Shown here: positions 9,524 to 20,689 of the stretch, one piece after another
Layout of the letters: the number at the start of each line of letters is the position of its first letter
Numbering within the stretch: the stretch's first letter is position 1
DNA from: Elgaria multicarinata webbii
Lineage: Eukaryota; Chordata; Lepidosauria; Squamata; Anguidae
DNA length: 64,000 nt
Reading direction: 5' to 3'
Assembly: GCF_023053635.1 (NCBI RefSeq)
Contig: NC_086172.1
Coordinates: 120,441,681 to 120,505,680 of the forward strand
Position numbers and translations under genes: made by a program
Notes under the pieces: model-generated
The model's database searches: none
Told to the model about the DNA's origin: nothing
What the model saw: only the letters and a program-made list of their open reading frames with translations

Positions 9524-12500
9524 GTGAGTAGAGGCATGCTGCTGCCCAGAGCCAAGACACCTCATGTGCAAGGGGTGTCTTCCCCAACTTGGTGCCCTTC
9601 AGAGGTTTTGGACTTTGAGTCCCATCAGCCCCATACAGTGTTGTCAGGAATGCTGGAAGTTGTAGTCCAAAACATCTGGAATGCACCAGGTTGGAGAAGG
9701 TTGTGCTATCCACAACCATGCATTTTTATTTTTATTTATTTATTTACTTCATTTTTATACTGCCCAATAGCAGAAGCTCTCTGGGCGGTTTACAAAAATT
9801 AAAACCATTAAAAACCATTCAAAATATAAAACAGTATAAAAGCATAATATAAAATACAATATAAAAACACAAAAATATAGGGCTGTATACAGAGGATACT
9901 CTTATGGGAGAAGACTTTTCACAGCCCTGCTGTTTGACATTCTGTTATTTGCGGTTTTATTCATTTCACAAGTGTACTGCCTGCTTGCCAACCATTGTTC
10001 TCCAAGCAAGTTACAGTTAAAAGAAAAATACAATACAAATAAAATTACAACAATTTTGGGGGCCACCACCAAAAGACATTGTTCTGTGATAGCCTTATTG
10101 ATATGACCTGTCAAACAGAGTTGACAACCCTGCCCACTCCACTTTGAGCCCATGCACATTTACTCAGAAGTAAGACTCACTGTATCCAGTGGGGCTTACT
10201 CCAAGAAAGTATGCCTGGGTTTCAGAGATGAGCAGAAGATCATTTAATGATTTGCTGAGAGACTTTTTAATATTAGTTGTTAAACAATAGCAAAGAGAAA
10301 GGATGTTTTCCCTACCCCAAATTAGGCTGTTAGAATTCCTGGTCATTATTATTATTTGTTAGACATTGTTTTTATTATTTTTTAAGAGACTCAAAGCCAC
10401 TTTCAACAGTATTAAACATACAAAACTTAAAACTGAGTAGACTTTGTTTATGCACGTCATCATGGTGTATTGCTGATGAAGTGCAATAGATATCCAGCTG
10501 CATCCCCTGAACCACCAATTTTGCATTTGACTTCCCCCCCCACACACACACACTATTTTTCACTACAAAGTGCATCCATCAAGCACGAAGTCAGTCTGCA
10601 TCTGCCTAGGATCCCTACTCAAGGTTACGTATGCACTCCTTAACAACTTTTAATAATTCTAACACGCTTAAGGTGGCTACAGATGTATCAACAGTGCAAT
10701 CTTATATATGTCTAATTAGATCTAAGCCCCATCACATTCCGTGAGGCTTATTTGCAGGCGAGTGAGTACAGGAAGATGATGATGATGATGACGACGATGA
10801 CTATTTATTACATTTTTTACTGCCCAATAGCAGAAGCTCTCTGGGCAGTTTACAAAGGATTGCAGCTTAATAGGTGGATTTTTCCTATCCTTGCAGTCCA
10901 TGCATACTTCTGGAGGGTGGGAATTGCACTAACCTATGCACATGGAAGATGCAAGACTACACCTTTGTATGTGGACATTCCAAAATGAAAAAAATGAGAT
11001 GTTTTCTGTTCCCAGTTCAGAGGAAGAAATTGATGAGCAGATAGGGCTTCTTTAAAAAAAAAATCTTGTCATACAATGGAAAATAATAACTGGGCAGGAA
11101 CTGATCCGTAAAAGTATATGAGCAAAACTAGCAGCTGAAAGTCTACTAAAATTACAATATTGCTTTTGTTCCAGTAGAGCAGGAGTTAAGGAACTGAGAA
11201 GAGAGGAAAGCTTTTTGTTTTGGGCCTGCTTACACTGAATATGGAAACACAATCTAGTGATTTCCATGCAGAGAACATAAAATTTCACTTTTAAAAAGTT
11301 CTTAACCTTTAAACCTGGGTGGGGGGGAAGGCAGGCAGGCACTTGTGGCCCTCCAGATGTTTTTGCCTACAACTCCCATCAGCCCTAGCCAGCATAGCCA
11401 GTGATGAGGGAACATGGGAGTTGTAGGCCAAAACATCTGGAGGGACACAAGTTACCCACCCCTGCCTTAAACATTTCAGGTAAAAAGTTTAAGACATGTT
11501 GGGCCTTACTTATGGACAGTTCAGAAAGATGGGGAGAGTGGAATTACTGAGCAAAGATTTCAGAGTCAAAGCTAAAGTTTTGAGCAACTTTCAGAACTTG
11601 GTATTTCTCTCCACCAGGACTAGACCAGCTAGTCACCTCTAGATGTTTTGGCCAACAATACCCTTCACCCCTGATGATTGGTCATGCTGTTTGGGATGAT
11701 GGAAGTTGTAGTACAAAACACCTGGATTATCCCTTTTCTACCGCTACAATTTCTTGTCTCTCAGTTCCATCTCCTCTTCCTGCTTCTAAACCCTCCTAGT
11801 CATCTAATAATGTCCATAGCCATCATTATGGTGATTTTACTCCTTAGCCCTCTACTACTTCACTCTGAAACATACTCTGCACAAAGGAAGCATTAATGTA
11901 TTTGTGCATGTGTCACCAGTATAACATAAGAAGAGCCATGCTTGATCACACCAAAGGTCCATCTAGTCCAGCATTCTGTTCACACAGCGGCCAACCAGCT
12001 GCCCATGGGAAACCCACAAGCAGGACATAAGTGCAACAGTGCCCTCCCGCCCATGTTGCCCAGCAACTGGTGTTACTGCTTCTGATACTGGAGGTAGCAT
12101 AGAATCATCTGGACTAGTAGCCATTGATAGCCTTGTCCTCCATGAATTTGTTTAAATCCATTTTAAAGTCATCCAAATTGGTGGCTGTCAATACGTCTTG
12201 TGGTAGTGAATTCCATAATTTAACTGTGTGAAGAAGTACTTCCTTTTATCTTTCCTGAATCTCCTACTAATCTGCTTCATGGAATGACCCTGGGTTATAG
12301 TATAATGAGAGAGGGAGAACCATCTTAGCCCAAACCTGGGTATGTTTGCATTGATTTTCTTTGCTATGTTTAGATTTCATCTTCTCTTTGGGAAGCAGGA
12401 GGCAGCATACATAAGGTTCCCAGATGGTCTCCTCTCCAGGCACTAACCAGGCCCAGGTCTCTTCAGCTTTAGCAATTTAAGATGCAATCCTATGCATGTT

Positions 12501-13963
12501 TAGACATTAAAAAAGTCCTACAATTCCCAGCATCTCCCAGCCAGCCACGCTAGCTATGGAATGCTGAGAGTTGTAGGATTTTTTTTCTATCTAAATATGC
12601 ATAGGGCTGTGCCCTTAGTACTTTATGTGCCTTCAGACCATGCTATGGACCTTACTTCCAAGTAAGTGCACATGGGAATGAAGCCTTAATTCTTATTATG
12701 AGGGGTTCCCCCTGCCATTGAGAACATTTGACAAGAACACACAGCTCTTTTTCATCTGTGATCTGTGGGAGTTCACAATTCACTTTCTCTGAGATCCCTA
12801 GCAAAATCAGGAAAGTATATCCACAAATTTCCAAAGGGAAACCACACTGAGCACAATCTGAACCATCCCCCTCAGATGGCCATCCGAGGGGAATTGGGCT
12901 TGGACGGAGGTGTTGTTCCACTGGTTGGGGGGCATGTTTTCCCCTGGTACCCCTGGAAAGCTCCACAGGCATAGAACTACCTCAAGTGGTAGATCCAAAG
13001 TTCTCTCTGTTCCCTCATGTTGAGTCCCTCAGTTAAGCCAGTCTGGATCTGCTGTTGATTTCCCCTGCTACCTCCATTGGTTTCAATGAAGTGGGGGAAT
13101 TCTAGAAAATGGAAGTCTACCAGGCTCAAAATAATCCCACCCAACAACTCCAGGCCTGGCTAATGTAAGCTGTCTGGGCTTTGGAAGTGACAGCCAATCA
13201 GCCACTTTTGTTCTCCACCCCCTACCCCTTAGGATTGCTTTGCCCAGTAGAAGATGGCCTTCTGCCCCATTGTACGTATGAATTTTCAAACTTTGAAGTT
13301 CAGGAATTTGCAAATGGTTTATTTTAAGTGGCTAATCTTGATGCTGGTGGTCTCTTGCTTTTCCAGTCTGACTAGCATCTCATCCATCCCCTTTGCCTTG
13401 CAGGTGGCTTCTGGCTTGGTATAGATCAGGAGGAAGCGGAAGGCACTCTGTCGTGGGCCGGCATCTTTTTCGGCATCCTCGCCAGCCTCTGTGTCTCACT
13501 CAATGCAATTTACACTAAAAAAGTACTGCCTGCCGTGGATGGCAGCATCTGGCGCCTGACATTTTATAACAACATCAATGCCTGTGTCTTGTTCTTGCCT
13601 CTTCTGATCCTCATGAATGAGTTCTCAACGCTCTACTATTTTGATAAGTTGAGGAGCATCAACTTCTGGGGCATGATGACCCTGAGTGGGGTGTTTGGTT
13701 TTGCCATTGGCTATGTGACAGGGCTTCAGATCAAGTTTACCAGCCCGCTCACACACAATGTATCTGGGACTGCAAAAGCGTGTGCCCAGACAGTGCTAGC
13801 TGTTTGCTATTATGAAGAAACCAAGAGCTTCTTATGGTGGACAAGTAACATGATGGTTCTAGGTGGTTCCTTTGCCTACACATGGGTAAAAGGGCTAGAA
13901 ATGAAGAAGGTGCAGGCGGATCCTCTGCCCAAAGCAAATGAGAAAAATGAGACTGGTGTCTAA
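8965..13963 (+). CDS. SLC35C1: SLC35C1, GDP-fucose transporter 1 (two coding exons)
   Basis: This is a Golgi multi-pass antiporter that brings GDP-L-fucose from the cytosol into the Golgi lumen for fucosyltransferases. Joining 8965-9523 and 13404-13963 gives 372 residues; human has 364, and the extra eight fall in the acidic N-terminal stretch [14 protein letters not shown] (27-40). The family signature is strong throughout: [37 protein letters not shown], and [20 protein letters not shown], with hydrophobic segments from about residue 46 to 340 fitting the usual ten-helix nucleotide-sugar transporter. By alignment from memory, R155 and T316 correspond to human R147 and T308, the sites hit in CDG-IIc, and both are intact. 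I chose ATG 8965 (MNRVQLKRS) because it matches the known N-terminus; a second ATG lies at residue 14. The intron is GT-AG, phase 1. Confidence 0.96.
9577..9708. repeat. Foldback element, CTCCAGATGTTTTGG family, in SLC35C1 intron
   Basis: CCCCAACTTGGTGCCCTTCA on the left and TGCACCAGGTTGGAGAAGG on the right are inverted. Inner arms read GGACTTTGAGTCCCATCAGC and AGTTGTAGTCCAAAACATCT. It is intact enough to show both outer ends. Confidence 0.7.
9720..9885 (-). repeat. L2-type LINE 3' tail (GCTCTCTGGGC family)
   Basis: TTTATTTATTTA precedes ATACTGCCCAATAGCAGAAG, CTCTCTGGGCGGTTTACAAA and an A-rich body. It abuts the foldback element just upstream. Confidence 0.65.
10798..10860 (-). repeat. Short L2-type LINE 3' tail
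   Basis: Only the last ~55 bases of the GCTCTCTGGGC tail survive (ACTGCCCAATAGCAGAAGCT then CTCTGGGCAGTTTACAAAG). It is preceded by a (GAT/GAC)n run at 10776-10800. Confidence 0.6.
11339..11465. repeat. Foldback element, CTCCAGATGTTTTGG family (well preserved)
   Basis: GGCCCTCCAGATGTTTTTGC and CTACAACTCCCATCAGCCCT pair with GGGAGTTGTAGGCCAAAACA and TCTGGAGGGACACAAG across a centre CAGCATAGCCAGTGATGAG. This is the clearest hairpin of this family in the window. Confidence 0.75.
11625..11725. repeat. Foldback element, CTCCAGATGTTTTGG family
   Basis: CACCTCTAGATGTTTTGGCC and GGAAGTTGTAGTACAAAACA form inverted arms round a centre TGATTGGTCATGCTGTTTGG. Confidence 0.6.
11922..12330 (-). repeat. 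CR1 LINE 3' end
   Basis: Read on the minus strand this is the same subfamily as 5650-6200: the end of ORF2 (worn), then the tail ending GACCTTTGGTGTGATCAAGC. It is more diverged than the 5.65-kb copy, and its reading frame is interrupted. Confidence 0.7.
12478..12620. repeat. Foldback element, GCAATCCTATGCATG family
   Basis: The arms read GATGCAATCCTATGCATGTT, TAGAC, then AAAAAGTCCTACAATTCCC, with complementary GAGAGTTGTAGGATTTTTTT and CTAAATATGCATAGGGCTG. The middle is CCAGCCAGCCACGCTAGC. Copies of this second palindromic family also lie at about 40.2 and 61.7 kb. Confidence 0.7.
13404..13963 (+). CDS. SLC35C1: SLC35C1 coding exon 2
   Basis: It follows the acceptor CTTTGCCTTGCAG and completes codon 187 (Gly), reading [18 protein letters not shown]. 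It encodes residues 187-372 and ends with TAA at 13961-13963 after EKNETGV. It holds the second half of the helices and the [14 protein letters not shown] signature. Confidence 0.95.
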
Positions 13964-15235
13964 ACTCTCACAGCCTGCACCTTGGTGTGGGTCCAGACTG
14001 CCTCTGTGTGTGCAGGCATGGAGTGGAGCTTGTCTAGGAAGAGAGCCAGGGTTTGGGGTCTGCAAAGCAGGAAAATCCTGTGGCTGCAAAGATGTGGGAG
14101 ATGGAAGTTAGAAGATGAGCCAAAGTCTCCTATGTATACTTTTATCTGCAGTATAATCACAGTAAAAGTGGTCTCCTGTGAAGAAGGTGACATGTGTTGG
14201 TGGTGGGATTGGTGAGCTTGGATAAGGGCCCCTTTGTCACTCAAGACACTCCTGATGAGGGATGCTGCCAACGTGCACCTGGCTTTTCCCTTGGTAAAAG
14301 AAGATGTACGTTCTGCTAAAACAACACCACTGAAGACTAGGTTTAAACAAGTCAAAATAGGTAAACCTGGCTCTAGTTACCCCTGAGTGCACCACCCTCC
14401 CTGTGTAGGTACACCTGTCTTCCTACTTGGTCTTCTCACAAAACACACTTGGCAATCCGGTGTGCTTGCTGAAGGGAAAGCTCACCTGCCTGTCAAGCTG
14501 TTGTGCTAGAAACAAATCTCTTGTCCGGCTGGCGACATCCAAGGTTGGTTGTTAGCTCTGCTGCCCCCATGGGGCAAATTTGTACCAAGAAATACAGGGT
14601 TGCTACTCACCTTCCAACAGTGAATTGAAATAATTTGGAGACCCTGAAGTGTACACATTTGCTTTAGTGAGGGTTGTGGGGCATTTCTGCCAAAGCCCTT
14701 TTTTGTTCTCCAAGTTAATTTTTAAGGGGGTTATCCTCCCTCTGGGCCGCCTCACTAGAAAAGGGGTTCGGCATGAGAAAGTACAAAAGGGTTCTTGACA
14801 GTGCTATGGTCTGGCTTCCTCAAAATTCACCGAGAAATTCCAGCATTTAACTGAACAGTTGTCTTGATACAATGTACTGTCCTCCCAGGGATTACTAATG
14901 AAGTATGAGATGTCAGTGGCTAGTCTGACCTTTATTTAACGGACTCCGAAGAAGTTGAAATGGCAGCAGCCCTTGCGTTTTGGAGCAAGAGGATTCCACG
15001 CCACCCCATTCAGTATACACTCTCCTTTACTGAGTGAGCCTCCATGGGCTCCAGGAGCCCAAATCTCATTGGAATGTTTAACTCCACTTGCCTTGTGGCC
15101 TTTTGCTCTTGACTGAGGGCGGCTCTCCCTCCCTATCCCGTTTCTTTAATTTTGTACTGGGAAATTAATCTTCCACTGTTGATCACTGAGATTGTTTAAA
15201 AATAATAATAAAAATTGGTTCATTATTTCTGGAAT
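13964..15235 (+). other. SLC35C1: SLC35C1 3' UTR (predicted)
   Basis: Non-coding sequence after the stop, low in recognisable interspersed repeats, up to a canonical poly(A) signal. Both the repeat-poor character and the signal fit a 3' UTR of about 1.25 kb. The true end needs transcript data. Confidence 0.6.
15207..15212 (+). terminator. SLC35C1: Poly(A) signal AATAAA, SLC35C1
   Basis: A canonical hexamer within AATAATAATAAAAATTGG, followed within 40 bases by a T-rich stretch. It is the best candidate for the mRNA 3' end. Confidence 0.55.
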
Positions 15236-15454
15236 TTTTTTTTAATATATGTAGAAATGGTGGGGAGTAAAGCAGAGGGCCCTGGTAGCTACTATGGGGG
15301 GATGGTAAGGCAAACTGGAAAAAGAGAGGAGACCATGGATAGTTCCAAGCAGAAGGATGGTTCTAAACTAACCCCTAGTTTTTAGAGTTCTGTTCTCTTC
15401 TAGACTGCTGCTGGCATTTATTTTATTAGCACATGATGCTGTAGCTGCACCCTG

Positions 15455-15530
15455 CAGTGCAGAACCTACATTGAGCAGGGAGTTGGACTAGATCATCTCT
15501 GAGTCCCTTCCAATTCCTTTGATTCTACAT
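15455..15530 (+). repeat. CR1 LINE 3' end (short)
   Basis: CATTGAGCAGGGAGTTGGAC, TAGATCATCTCTGAGTCCCT and TCCAATTCCTTTGATTCTAC are the typical last ~75 bases of CR1. Confidence 0.65.
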
Positions 15531-15952
15531 GCTTGGTGTATACTTCAATTTGGTGGGAATTTGGAGCACCTAGATCATGCATGCTCCAAGGCCAGTTTCA
15601 TCGACATGAACAAATATGAGAATTAGTACTTGGCTGACATTCTGTGCATCTGATGTGAGAACAGTTGTCTTTTTGTGCTCTCTTCCCCACAATAGGGGAA
15701 GAGGCTAGACTTCCAGATTTGTTTCTTCTTCGAAATTAAAACTACATAAATATTCAGTTCAGAATCGTCAATTTAAGGAAAACTACACAAGTGGTTACTT
15801 TGTGATTTCTTTGATTTGTAAAATTGTGCAGATAGATCCACTGGATTTCAGCAGAATAAGTGATAATATAGAAGAACAGAAAGAATAGCCAATTCTAGCA
15901 GGAAAGTTAAATACCTGGAGATGTTTATAGACTAGGAAGAACACAGACACCA

Positions 15953-16138
15953 GGCCTGTTCAGACAACACACAGAGCCGTGGGTAGGCTGCTAACCATTT
16001 TGCAGCAAGTGATGAATGTGTTTAAACCGTGGATATGTAGACACCATGGTTAGGAATGGTTCACACGACATGCTTAGCCATAATGTTTAGCTCAAAGTTC
16101 TTAACCACCGTGGTTTAGTGTAATGTCTGAACAGGGTC
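15953..16138. mobile_element. MITE, GGCCTGTTCAGACA ends
   Basis: It begins GGCCTGTTCAGACAACAC and ends TAATGTCTGAACAGGGTC, the imperfect complement. The interior has CCGTGG/CCATGG/ACCACGG words in both orientations. It has the same terminal motif as 20839-21092. No matching target duplication could be seen, so one end may be worn. Confidence 0.6.
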
Positions 16139-17107
16139 ACTGGAAACCAAAGCCTGGCTTCCCTAAGAGCCCACAGTATGCCAGATGAATGCAGACACTG
16201 AGTGTAATTATAGTTAGGAAACATAACCAGATTTATGTCATCCTGGCTCTAAACCTTCGTGGTGAACCTTAACGTAACGAAATTAGTATCAGAACTAAAT
16301 TCATGAGACTGTAAAAAAGTGCCCAACACCAGCAAACTCATAAATAGGCCAGTGCAACTTGAGACAAAGCATTTTTATTTAGTGTTTTTTTAAAAAAATA
16401 AATTTAACAATTTCACACTGATACTTTGGTTTTGCTGGTTGAAGACTTGTTGTTTAATTTGGTTTTTAGTGTGCGGTGGTATGGTTTTTATATTGGATTT
16501 ATTGCATATTTTTGAATGAAGGACAGTTTATACATTTTTAAAGTAATTATAATTTTTACACAAAGGAAATAATGTAAGTCAAACTCTTCTACCAGCTATG
16601 TCTTTGTACTTTTCTCCACCTTCTTAAAGCTATCAATAATTAACTTTTAGCGACTTATTCATCATTTGCCTTTTAATAGAGTACTTATTTTATTTACAGT
16701 TTACTTACAGTTTTATTTACAGTTTAAATCCCACATTTATACAAGGAAACAGCATCTTTAATATTTTGTTTGCTATTATAGTAAAACACCAACATCACCT
16801 CAAAAAAACAAATGTTCAACATTCTGCTGCTGCATCTTCCCCTACGTGTTACTTTTTAATGGGCTACAGCTAATCAGACCATACAGAAGTAAACCTAGGT
16901 GCAACCACCAAGTATGTCTCAGCTATGCATCTCCATGGCTGAGTATTCAAACTGGCATGTGCATAGACAGGTTTTATAGATATATTCTGCAAGCCCTGTT
17001 TACCTGCGGAAAATTGGTCTGCAGCTTGGCCCAAGGCTAGAATCAAAACAGTGCACTGCCTGAGTGGAACGTAATGAGTCACTCCTATTATAAGGCCACT
17101 ACTACTC

Positions 17108-18547
17108 TATGAGTTCCATCACACCTATTTCCCCCTCCCCCTGGTTTGCCTCTGTGCGTTTTTACCTCCATTTCATAACCGTGGCAAGCGTTCCTCCCTT
17201 TCTCGATTATTGCTATACTGGTGAACTCTCTTTTCACTTGTTTGCTCTCCTCCTGCTATTGCGCCCACCCCATCCCGCCTCTTCTCCTTCCCACTCCAGT
17301 TCATTGGTTCTTGTCGTTGATGGACATTATGATCAAGTGGCAGCCTTCCCCCCTCACTCACTGAAGCTCCTATGGGAATTAACCAAAATGCTTACAGCTC
17401 CATCATTTTTAAAGATAAACAGATGAAAGTTGGGACTGTGAGAGCTCTTAAGTAGGGCTTTAGGCATGCCAAATTTGAATCTGATAGGTTCAACCCTTGA
17501 TTTTTTAGGAATTTTTAACTCCCCCCCGCCTTAAGTCCTTCCTTCCCATTAACACACGCTCACCCCTCTGATTCTGTGCAGGGGTGTGTTAAGGCAGAAT
17601 CGGAGGGAGGTGTATGTTCAATGGAACTTGTTTATTGCCCGGGCTTGATTCTCTTACTCAAAAGTAAATCCCATTGATTTCAACTGCATTTACATCCAAG
17701 TCATACTAAAATCTGATGCATGCTTATCTTTGAGTAAACCCCATTGAACAGAGAGAAGTAAGCATAGGGTTGCAGAGCACTTCTTTCCAGCTTGCTCTTT
17801 TAGACTTTTAAAAAAAAGCTTCTGAGTGACTACACTATTAAAAGTTAGTTCTATACGTGTTTACTCAGAAGTAAGTCTCTCTCCATATTTGGAAGAGGCT
17901 AAGTGGGGTGAAGGGTAGCTTTGATATTGACAACTGTGTCTAACCAAAATGCTTACATCTGCATAATTTTAAAGCTAAAGAGATGAAACTTGGCATGGTG
18001 ATAGCTTTTAAGGAGGGCTTTAGCCATGCCAAGTTTGAATCATCTCCATTCATGCCTTCATTTTGAAGATTTTTTTATTTTATTTTCCCTAAAACCATTC
18101 TCCTGATGCTCCACCTAAGTGAAATTCCACCTGTTTGCATTTGTGGAGGATCTGTTTTCCTTTACTTTGATAATGTGCAGCTGTGCATCTCCAGTTCATA
18201 ATAGAGATCTACTGGGCAATGAGGGTGGGGTTGGAGCAGTAAAAAGTCCATTCAACAGACTAAGCACAAGTCCATTCATTCGACATGGTGTGCTGGAGGA
18301 GGAGAACTGCCCCGCCCTTCCTTTTCCTCAGCAAGACTCCATTCAAAGCACACACACCCAACAAAGGAAAAAGCAAGAGGACAGCAGTACACGGAGGCTT
18401 AAGGGTGCATTAAATCCGCTTGGGGAAAATAATCCAGACTCTCCCCATACCAAAATAATACATAAAATGAGGGAAAGAGGACATCTCACGCTGCAATACC
18501 GGATACCAGATGTGGCAAGAGTTAAACTACTGGTGTGATGGAGCTGT
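17108..18547. mobile_element. Putative non-autonomous DNA transposon of about 1.4 kb
   Basis: GAGTTCCATCACACC (about 17110) and its near complement GGTGTGATGGAGCTG (about 18532) may be terminal inverted repeats, with TAT on both outer sides. Inside lie two diverged direct copies of a ~150-bp segment (17378-17530 and 17938-18085: AAAATGCTTACA..., GATGAAA.TTGG..., GGGCTTTAG.CATGCCAA). An open frame of 139 codons (18119-18538) matches nothing I recognise. Superfamily is unknown; 3-bp flanks alone are weak support. Confidence 0.35.
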
Positions 18548-18924
18548 ATGTGCCCCTCTCAAGCTGCGATGCTTCCTTTTACAGGTGTGGGCTCTGGCGT
18601 TTTGCCAGTGATTATCTGCATAGGTTTCATTGGACCAGTTCCACCGCCATCAGTGATATAATAAAGTGCTCTGCTGCAAAATTTGCTTTTTTCTAAATTC
18701 AAGGTGAGAATGTCACTATTCCTGTATTCCTCAGAGGCAATGGAAGCAGCTTCACTGTGTTATTGGCAAAGCTCAGAGAGGCTATTAAAAAGGATGATTG
18801 CAGGAAGGGGACACATTATTGCTATTGACCTTGCCAGGAGAAAAAGCTTATACAGGGACCGGCTGGGCAAACATTCTCCTTATAGCAACTGGCAAATAAG
18901 GTAGCGTGTACTCCATATAAAGCA

Positions 18925-19120
18925 GAGGTGGGGCCCTGCACATGTTGCTGGTCTACAACCCTGACCATCCATGACCATTGGACATGCTGCCTGTGGCTGA
19001 TGGGAGGTTTTATTTATTTATTTTTATTTATTACATTTTTATACCACCCAATAGCCAAAGCTCTCTGGGCGGTTCACAAAAGTTGTAGTCCAGCGATATC
19101 TGGAGAGCCACACATTCCCC
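18925..19120. repeat. Foldback element split by an L2-type tail
   Basis: The CTCCAGATGTTTTGG-family element runs as GCCTGTGGCTGATGGGAG, is interrupted at about 19010-19080 by (TTTA)n plus ATACCACCCAATAGCCAAAG and CTCTCTGGGCGGTTCACAAA (L2-type tail, minus strand), and resumes as TTGTAGTCCAGCGATATC. The LINE tail therefore inserted after the foldback element. Confidence 0.65.
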
Positions 19121-20689
19121 ACCTGCACATATACAGCCATATATCTTTTGAAAGCAGGAGGAGAAAAAGAATTCAAGAAGTTTGGGACCAATCAAGGAAG
19201 GCAGTAATAAGAGCAACATTGGGCAGGACTGACCTTACCATTAGGCAGAGCAAAGTGGCCATCTCAGGCAGCAGATGCTGGAATAGGGGTGGCAATAGCA
19301 CAGTCACACCCAAGCTGTCCCCATCCTTCTGAACCAGAACCTTGGCCAAGTGATGTTTGCTTGTTGGTGGCTGGGCTGTTGCACCGAATTTTCTTCTCCC
19401 AATGTGACACAGACAAGGCCTCTGACTGAGGAAGCAGATAGATCGGGGGGGGGGGGGTTGGTGGGCAAATTTTGAGTGTCATGGGCAGTCTCACAAAATG
19501 GTTGCCATGGGGGCTTTCCCATTTACAAAATGGCTGCTATGCATTGCAGCAGTGAGCAGTAACAAAATAGAATGATGAGTGAGCAGTGATGAGGTATTAG
19601 AAGATAGAGAGGTGTGTACCAGCTGCCTAGCTAGATCAACTTTGCTCCGCCTAAGCAAGTCTGCTGCCCTCAGGTGCAACAGAGGATGCTGTCCTGTTGG
19701 GAGTGTTGACATAAGATTCAAGTGCCAGTCCAATCAGCTTTTGTATGTGGAATGGAGGGAGGCTGGCATCTTGTCCTTTTCCTTCAGGAACCAAATATCT
19801 TGGTCTAACCCTGGATGCAGATAGCAGACTCTTGTGTTTATTACCACATTTCTTGAGGTCAGGAATGATAAAGTTGGCATTATTTTTTCTCCCATCCCCA
19901 GGAGGGCTCCTGTGCTTTCAACAAGTATTTGACAAGCAGGCATTATAGCTGGTGAAGGACAGATGCTGTGACTACTGAATTTCTGTATGCCAAGGAGCAG
20001 CTAAAGGTGCGGAGGCCTTCCCAGAATAGAAGTTGACGACCTTAGGTTAGGAAAAGGATTTCTTTAGTTGTCAGGAGGAGGTTTCCTTGGCTCAGGCATG
20101 AAAGGCTACTACTCTGAATATTGCTGTTTCACTGCCCCTTCCTGTTGTAGTACTGAGAGGGAAATCTGATTCTTCCTGTTTTAAATTAGCCAGCATTACC
20201 ATAAGAGAAGATTACAGGTTAACAAACCAAAGGCTTAGGGAACACGTAACTCTGTTAGCAAAACACAGGGCTGGGAAGATTCAGAAAGCCACTGGGCCTG
20301 CCCTGCTGTCCTGAGACAGGATTCTCCATGTGTCAGTCCCTGCTGAGACTAGTCCATATATAACTCAGGCAATATGTGTGCTATAAGCAGAAGGGAACAG
20401 GGGACACCATATCATCAAAGTGTTCACAAAACTAGGATTGCTAACTTTTAAACTAGCTATTGCTACTGTGCTTTAACAGCAGTTCAATGTGCAGACATTA
20501 ATACATAATATTTATCTCCATGCTGTGAATAGCTTTGCCTATTGATTAAAGGTGTGAGAGCAGGCCAAGCAGTTTCCTGTTTTGCTTTTTCCTGGTCAGT
20601 CAGAAATCCTGCACAGGGTAAAAAAATCCATTTGCCTCTAGTGAGCATATTTAACCAGAGTCATAAACAGGGCTCCTTTTTCCCCTTTA

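Noticed and set aside
18119-18538. 139-codon frame as a possible transposase
   Set aside because: No transposase motif or zinc finger is visible; left as part of the unclassified element.
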